Below are positions 23,901-27,924 of a stretch of DNA of 27,924 nucleotides, one piece after another (position 1 is the first letter of the stretch; every line of letters begins with the position of its first letter). Position numbers and translations under genes: made by a program. The notes under the pieces are model-generated. The model was not told the DNA's origin and searched no databases. It saw nothing but the letters and a program-made list of their open reading frames with translations. Source of the DNA: an uncultured bacterium (GTDB lineage Bacteria > Bacillota > Clostridia > Oscillospirales > Oscillospiraceae); contig CAJMLC010000005.1 in NCBI GenBank assembly GCA_905214155.1, positions 1-27,924 on the forward strand, read 5' to 3'.

Positions 23901-24264
23901 GCTTCAGGCGATGGAGCACGGCGAAGCGCCCGAATATCTGCCCGTGCAGGTCAAAAAGAGCGGCCTTACGGGCGACCTTGCCACACGCGAGCAGTTCGCG
24001 CAGATGGAGCGCTTCGTCGCGCAGTCACTCGAGGAGATGACCGATGCGATGCTCTCCGGCGTGGTCGCGCCTGACCCGCTGATCCGCGGGCCGATGGCTT
24101 CGAGCTGCCAGTACTGCGACTATCAGAGCGCCTGTCATCAGGATCTCTGCGCGATCCACAAACGGTATATCGCCGCTGTGAAGCCGGAGCGCTTCTGGCA
24201 GGAGGTAGAAAGGAGGCTCGATGATGCCGTTCACACTGACGAAGGCCCAACAGGCGGTCGTTGA
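20968..24264 (+). CDS. addB: AddB, helicase-exonuclease AddAB subunit
   Basis: A 1098-residue subunit of the AddAB complex that resects double-strand breaks and recognises Chi for RecA loading. The N-terminus resembles AddB (ILIVPEQYSHETERAL, YAEVLSFTRLASRV). Where other AddBs have a Walker A, this one reads LLCGADRLATSA, with no Gly-Lys-Ser/Thr. The C-terminal nuclease has D892 and K894 in VIDYKTGRK. The Fe-S cluster cysteines are C734 (SACKYQYF) and C1047, C1050, C1056 (SCQYCDYQSAC), with the same +3/+9 spacing as in Bacillus AddB. Length is slightly under the usual 1150-1170. AAAGGGGAG lies seven bases before the ATG. The 3' end overlaps addA by 44 bases. Confidence 0.95.
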   Translation: MLTLLCGADRLATSAALLRAVCARAEAGKGGNILIVPEQYSHETERALCRAGGDTISRYAEVLSFTRLASRVSSIYGGVCEEYLDDGGRLLTMYLAAQQVLPNLKYYASAAVKPAFLQQLAAAIEEFLTYCVTPQSLLDASARAEGQLAQKLQELGLLYESYLAVCKTGRGDPVTRLYRLNEQLFETDYASDKTFFLDGFSDFTAVQLQILQTLLPQADITLTLQTGMQEQSVFSAAEQTARTLKKLAARLRVPVTVEHVAESTVRTPDVQRWLSVLFSRGGEPCEEDAPHIFTHRSESIAEECSFAATYVRRLMQSGVRCREITVAVTDSAAYLPVLRSVFIRAGIPAYFAGTTPLLQSPMVAALRSALHATERYEYEPVVNYLKSPLSPLMREAADQLERYAFRWDLHGAAWERELTFHPRGFGEPWTDEDREILAALESYRAAAISPLAALRRTLREADTVAAQVEAVARFITDTGLAQTLAEQSTRLTAEQQPQRAQQVQQLYEYLLQALEQLWQIAGGQRMEHEAFLQLYDLLLGCYQIGTIPAMADEVQLGPLPAMRHRQTKYLLLLGAEEGKFPSFQMLGGLLSDEERTRLLSLGLEVAPANEARLERELGWIYAALCAVTEQVVLSTGGGQPSYLLERTERLFPQHPILRDEDYPYLPDAATAAASFVRQERTELLSAHPALLQAAWELQSRSRFDFSPLDPARVRGLYGAEIRLSASKLDKFSACKYQYFLQYGLKSEPWKQARFDAPVFGTFVHYVLEQTVRDVMAQGGFSAVSEAELSAMAESHIRVYAETWLPDMSSRGERFAYLFDRSRREVREIVADVGRELRNSDFRPVDTELSFMRGGALPPVEVLGQKGNSLITGFVDRVDLLDAGNAAYYRVIDYKTGRKEFDYASILEGEGLQMLIYLFALRKYGAQRYGKPLIPAGVLYVPSRSDMERVDPGESPEDIQALRQKKKRRKGLVLADDAVLQAMEHGEAPEYLPVQVKKSGLTGDLATREQFAQMERFVAQSLEEMTDAMLSGVVAPDPLIRGPMASSCQYCDYQSACHQDLCAIHKRYIAAVKPERFWQEVERRLDDAVHTDEGPTGGR

Positions 24265-27200
24265 AAACGAGGGCGGCGCGCTGCTCGTCTCTGCCGCTGC
24301 CGGTTCCGGCAAGACGCGCGTCCTCATCGACCGTCTGCTCCGCAAGATTGCGGACGGCGCAAACATCGACGACTTTCTCATCATCACCTATACGAACGCC
24401 GCTGCGGCGGAGCTGCGCGCCAAAATTTTCGCCGCGCTTTCCGAGCGGCTGGCCGTGCAGCCGGAAAACCGCCACCTCCAGCGCCAGCTCACGCGCATCT
24501 ATCTGACCCAGATCTCGACCGTTCACGCTTTTTGTGCGAACATTCTGCGCCGCTATGCGCACACGATGGATCTGCCGCCGGATTTCCGTGTGGCGGAGGA
24601 ATACGAGATGCAGCTCCTGCGGGACCGCGTGCTGGACGATGTGCTGGAGGAGGCGTATGCGCACCTCGGTGATCTGCCGGATGTGGCCGCAGCGATCGAC
24701 CGCCTCGGCTATGGCCGGGACGACCGGCGGCTGGCCGCGCTCGTCCTCCGGCTCTATGATTCCGTCCGCTGCCAGGTCGATCCCGATGGATGGATGACTC
24801 GCTGCGAAGCGGCATACACGGATCTCAGCGACGCCGGGCAGACGCCGTGGGGCGTTTACTGGCTGGAGCGGCTGCATGCGAGCGCAAACGACGCGGCGGT
24901 GTGCTTACAGGATGCCATCGTGCTCTCCGCGCGCGACGATGCGCTCTCGGAAAAATACATTCCGCTCTTCGAGCGGAATCTTGAAACTGTCCGAGCCTAT
25001 GCGGTCATGACTACTTGGGATGAGGTCTATGCCGCGGCCACACCGGACTTTGGCCGCCTCCCGGTCGTCCGCAAGGCAGAGGATCTGGACGCGAAGGAGC
25101 GCGCAGCGGCGCTGCGTAAATCGGCGCTCAGCTTGCTGCGTGATGCGCTGGATGCGTTCTATGGCGACTCCGAGACCGTCTGCCGCGATCTTTCCGCTTC
25201 GTTCGGCCCGCTTTCCGGCCTGTTTACGCTGGTACAGCAGTTTGACAAGGCGTTTCAAAAGGCCCGGCGGCAGCGCCGCCTGCTCGACTTTTCCGACCTC
25301 GAGCACGAGGCCATCCGCCTCCTGACCGACCGCTATACCGGCAAACCGACCGCAGCCGCGCGCGAGATCGCATCCGGCTATCGCGAAATTCTGGTGGACG
25401 AATATCAGGACTCCAACGCCATTCAGGAGACGATCTTTCAGGCCGTTTCGCAAAGCGGACAGAACCTCTTCATGGTCGGTGACGTGAAGCAGTCGATCTA
25501 CCGATTCCGCCTCGCTGATCCGGACATCTTCCTTCGAAAATACAGTGCCTATCCCGACGCGGCGGATGCCGCGCCCGGTGAGCCGCGTAAGCTGCTGCTG
25601 TCGGACAACTTCCGCTCCCGCGAAGAAGTCCTCGCGGCGGCAAACGATGTGTTTTCCCTCGTGATGAACCGTGAGAGCTGCGAACTGGACTATGGCGAGG
25701 CCGAGCGGCTCCGCGCGGGGATGACCTTCCCGCCTGTGGAAGGACCCCTGGTCGAGCTGCACTGCATCAACCTCCACGACGGCACGGATGACGACGGCCC
25801 CGGCCTCGAGAAAGTGCAGGAGGAGGCCGTGTTTGTGGCACGCCGAATTGCACAGCTTCTAAATGGCGGCTGCATGGTCGCGGAAGGGGAGGGCCTGCGC
25901 CCCGCAAAACCCGGCGACATCGTGATCCTCATGCGCTCGCCCGGCATGGCCGCGAATACTTATCAGCGCGCGCTGGCAGACCGTGGCATCGACAGCGTCA
26001 GCGACCGCGGCGGCAGCATCCTCGACACCTCCGAGGCCGAGATCTTCCTTGCGCTGCTCGCCATTCTCGACAATCCGCATCAGGACGTCCCGCTGGCGAC
26101 TGTGTTAGCAAGTCCGGTTTTTGGATTTTCGCCGGATGAGCTGGCTGCGCCGCGCACGTTGGAGCGCGACACGGACTATTATGGCGCGCTGCGCGCCATG
26201 GAGCCGAAGCCGGAAAAGCTCACGCGCTTCCTCACGTGGCTGGATGATATCCGCTCTCGCTTGGACGCCCTGCCGCTGCCGGAGTTGATCGATGCGATCT
26301 TTGACAGTACCGATCTGCTCGACGTCTTTTCCGCTCTGCCGGACGGTGTCCAGCGCGCGAAAAACCTCGCTGCGCTGCGCGACCTCGCGATCGCCGCCGG
26401 AAAAAACGAGAGCTGCACGCTCTTTTCCTTCCGCACGCAGCTCGCGCAGATGAAAGAGCGCGGCATCCTGCCGCCCGCAGCGGGCACAGCACGGGAGAAC
26501 GCCGTCCGCATCATGAGCATCCACAAGTCCAAGGGCCTCGAGTTTCCAATCGTCGTGCTGGCCGACCTCTCGCGCCGGTTCAATCTGCAGGACAACACGG
26601 CCAGCGTCCTGACCGATCCGACGCTTTTCGCCGCCGGTCTGGCGGCGGACCTCGACGCCGGGGCCTGCTGGCCCACGGCTGCGCATCTGGCCATCACCGA
26701 CAAAAAGACGCGGCAGTCCGTCGCGGAGGAGCTGCGCGTGCTCTACGTCGCGATGACGCGCGCGAAAGAGCGCCTGATCATGACCTACTGCTCGGCCCAG
26801 CTGGAAAGCACGCTCAAAAAATGGAACGCCGCGCTGAGCCTGCCGCTGCGCCCCTTTGTTTCGGCGCAGGCGCGGCGGCTCGGCGACTGGGTGCTGATGG
26901 AGGCGCTCTGCCGGACGGAGTCCGGCGCGCTGTTCGCTGTGACCGGGCCGAACGAATGGAGCCGCCCGCAGACATTCCCCTGGCGCGTCTGCCTGCACGA
27001 TGCGGCGGGGCTTCGCGGCTGGCAGCCGCCGGAACAGGCAGAAAAGCCGGAGGCGGAGACGCCGCTCTCGCCGGAGCTGGCCGAGGCGGCACTCGACCGG
27101 AGCTATGCGCACATCGCGGCGACGCGCCTGCCGTCGAAGCTGACGGCGACGCAGCTGAAGGGCCGCCTGCTCGACGCCGAGGCCGCGGAAGAGGCCTACG

Positions 27201-27763
27201 TGCGCCCCGCGCCGCCGCCCGCATGGCGCACGCCGCAGTTTTTACAGACCGCGCCGCTGCAGGGGCGCGAGAAGGGGAACGCGACGCACCTTTTCATGCA
27301 GTTCGCGCGCTACGAAGCCTGCACGGCGGAGGATTCGCTCCGTGCAGAGCTTTCGCGTTTGCTGGACGAGCGGTTCCTGACGCCGCGGCAGGCCGAGGCC
27401 GTCGACCTCGGACACATCCTGCGCCTGTTTGCCTCGCCGCTCGGCGTGCGCATCTTATCCGCGACTGCGCTCCGGCGCGAGTTCAAATTCTCGATCCTGA
27501 CCGACGCGGCGGACTATGACCCGGCGGCAGCCGGGGAAGAGGTGCTGCTGCAGGGCGTGGTGGACTGCTTCTGGGACGAGCCGGAGGGGCTGGTCATCCT
27601 CGATTTCAAGACCGACCGCATCCACGGCGATCTCGACGCGAAGGCCGCGCGCTACGCGCCGCAGCTGGCTGCCTACGCCGCCGCACTCTCGCGCATTTTC
27701 CAGAGACCGGTCAAGGAAACGCTGCTCTATTTCTTCGACTGTGACGCTGCCGTCCATCCGTAA
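24221..27763 (+). CDS. addA: AddA, helicase-nuclease motor subunit
   Basis: A 1180-residue UvrD/Rep-type (superfamily 1A) helicase joined to a C-terminal nuclease. It is the 3'-5' motor of AddAB and cuts one of the two strands. Visible motifs: Walker A AAAGSGKT (K31), Walker B VDEYQDSN (D393, E394), VGDVKQSIYRFR, SIHKSKGLEFPIV and LYVAMTRAKERL (motif VI). In the nuclease domain are GREKGNATHLFMQF, D1128 and K1130 in ILDFKTDR. Length is slightly short of the usual 1200-1240. The start lies inside addB. GGAGG is four bases before ATG 24221 and seven before ATG 24224, so the second ATG may be the real start. The gene ends at a terminator, so addB-addA form a two-gene operon. Confidence 0.97.
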   Translation: MMPFTLTKAQQAVVENEGGALLVSAAAGSGKTRVLIDRLLRKIADGANIDDFLIITYTNAAAAELRAKIFAALSERLAVQPENRHLQRQLTRIYLTQISTVHAFCANILRRYAHTMDLPPDFRVAEEYEMQLLRDRVLDDVLEEAYAHLGDLPDVAAAIDRLGYGRDDRRLAALVLRLYDSVRCQVDPDGWMTRCEAAYTDLSDAGQTPWGVYWLERLHASANDAAVCLQDAIVLSARDDALSEKYIPLFERNLETVRAYAVMTTWDEVYAAATPDFGRLPVVRKAEDLDAKERAAALRKSALSLLRDALDAFYGDSETVCRDLSASFGPLSGLFTLVQQFDKAFQKARRQRRLLDFSDLEHEAIRLLTDRYTGKPTAAAREIASGYREILVDEYQDSNAIQETIFQAVSQSGQNLFMVGDVKQSIYRFRLADPDIFLRKYSAYPDAADAAPGEPRKLLLSDNFRSREEVLAAANDVFSLVMNRESCELDYGEAERLRAGMTFPPVEGPLVELHCINLHDGTDDDGPGLEKVQEEAVFVARRIAQLLNGGCMVAEGEGLRPAKPGDIVILMRSPGMAANTYQRALADRGIDSVSDRGGSILDTSEAEIFLALLAILDNPHQDVPLATVLASPVFGFSPDELAAPRTLERDTDYYGALRAMEPKPEKLTRFLTWLDDIRSRLDALPLPELIDAIFDSTDLLDVFSALPDGVQRAKNLAALRDLAIAAGKNESCTLFSFRTQLAQMKERGILPPAAGTARENAVRIMSIHKSKGLEFPIVVLADLSRRFNLQDNTASVLTDPTLFAAGLAADLDAGACWPTAAHLAITDKKTRQSVAEELRVLYVAMTRAKERLIMTYCSAQLESTLKKWNAALSLPLRPFVSAQARRLGDWVLMEALCRTESGALFAVTGPNEWSRPQTFPWRVCLHDAAGLRGWQPPEQAEKPEAETPLSPELAEAALDRSYAHIAATRLPSKLTATQLKGRLLDAEAAEEAYVRPAPPPAWRTPQFLQTAPLQGREKGNATHLFMQFARYEACTAEDSLRAELSRLLDERFLTPRQAEAVDLGHILRLFASPLGVRILSATALRREFKFSILTDAADYDPAAAGEEVLLQGVVDCFWDEPEGLVILDFKTDRIHGDLDAKAARYAPQLAAYAAALSRIFQRPVKETLLYFFDCDAAVHP

Positions 27764-27776
27764 CCACACCGCAGCG

Positions 27777-27804
27777 AAAGCCTCCCCACGCGGTGAGGCT
27801 TTTT
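27777..27804 (+). terminator. Intrinsic terminator after addA
   Basis: AAAGCCTC / GAGGCTTT is a perfect 8-bp stem that can extend by two CC/GG pairs across a C/T mismatch. It ends in a T5 run (27800-27804), 13 bases past the addA stop. Confidence 0.82.
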
Positions 27805-27812
27805 CCATTGGC

Positions 27813-27856
27813 TGTGAAAAAGAATGAAAAAACTCCTTTTTTGGTGAATTTTCACA
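27813..27856. repeat. Nested inverted repeats in an AT-rich intergenic end
   Basis: TGTGAAAA (27813-27820) and TTTTCACA (27849-27856) are perfect inverted copies. They enclose AAAAAA-CTCC-TTTTTT (27827-27842), a second inverted repeat. The base composition contrasts sharply with the GC-rich genes. It may be an operator upstream of a gene beyond the window, or a weak terminator. Confidence 0.4.
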
Positions 27857-27865
27857 AAACAAAGA

Positions 27866-27894
27866 TTGATTTTTTGGAAAATGGGTGTTAAAAT
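27866..27894 (+). promoter_or_regulatory. Candidate promoter for a gene beyond the right edge
   Basis: TTGATT (27866-27871) and TAAAAT (27889-27894) are separated by 17 bases. The start would fall near 27901. No coding start is visible before the window ends. Confidence 0.55.
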
Positions 27895-27910
27895 CAAATT
27901 ATAATTGCGA

Positions 27911-27924
27911 AAGGGACGTCCCTT
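27911..27924. repeat. 14-bp perfect palindrome at the window end
   Basis: AAGGGACGTCCCTT is self-complementary and lies about ten bases after the predicted start of the candidate promoter. It could be an operator or one arm of a longer structure cut off by the window edge. Confidence 0.4.

Noticed and set aside
1..27924. CRISPR arrays, insertion sequences, prophage, toxin-antitoxin or defence genes
   Set aside because: No spaced direct repeats, transposase, integrase or defence-family proteins were seen. All genes fit core or housekeeping families apart from the minus-strand pair at 18786-20828.

Overview
The window reads as core chromosome of a G+C-rich member of the Clostridia (Firmicutes). 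The Oscillospiraceae/Ruminococcaceae side is the likeliest placement. This rests on the Firmicutes gene order yicC-remA-gmk-rpoZ-priA-def-fmt-rsmB-rlmN-prpC-prkC-rsgA, on addB-addA instead of recBCD, on cdaA-cdaR, on a lysine riboswitch, and on GC-rich third codon positions interrupted by short AT-rich promoter patches. No species call is attempted. There are 22 protein genes and no sign of rRNA, tRNA, CRISPR, phage, insertion sequence or broken gene.

Layout. (1) 1-2370: a KDPG/KHG aldolase gene (+) converges on an NhaC-family transporter gene (-), with back-to-back terminators between them. (2) 2371-2737: the transporter's leader. I read it as a complete lysine riboswitch with a consensus promoter and a terminator hairpin just before the ribosome binding site, so the transporter is probably a LysW-type lysine carrier. 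A second promoter faces the other way and shares the -35 region. (3) 2738-4083: a small DUF3343 gene overlaps a class V aminotransferase (cysteine desulfurase-like) gene, a pairing linked to sulfur or selenium handling. (4) 4084-8294: a promoter with a palindrome on its -10 box, then cdaA-cdaR (c-di-AMP synthesis), yicC, remA, gmk and rpoZ, closed by a hairpin. (5) 8357-18502: priA, def, fmt, rsmB, rlmN, prpC, prkC and rsgA, tightly packed with several 4-base start/stop overlaps. These cover replication restart, protein N-terminal formylation and deformylation, rRNA methylation, Ser/Thr phospho-signalling and 30S assembly. A strong terminator follows rsgA. (6) 18503-18785: a convergent gap with three DnaA-box-like sites in one orientation. 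(7) 18786-20828 (-): an AlkD-like DNA repair gene and a metal-dependent amidohydrolase gene. (8) 20968-27763: addB-addA, the recombination helicase-nuclease, then a terminator. (9) 27805-27924: an AT-rich end with nested inverted repeats, a rightward promoter and a 14-bp palindrome cut off by the window edge.

I found no new multi-gene system. The most informative observations are the lysine riboswitch on the NhaC-type gene, the orphan DUF3343/desulfurase pair, the cdaA promoter palindrome, the DnaA-box-like cluster, the extra domains outside PrkC's PASTA repeats, and the lost Walker A motif in AddB.
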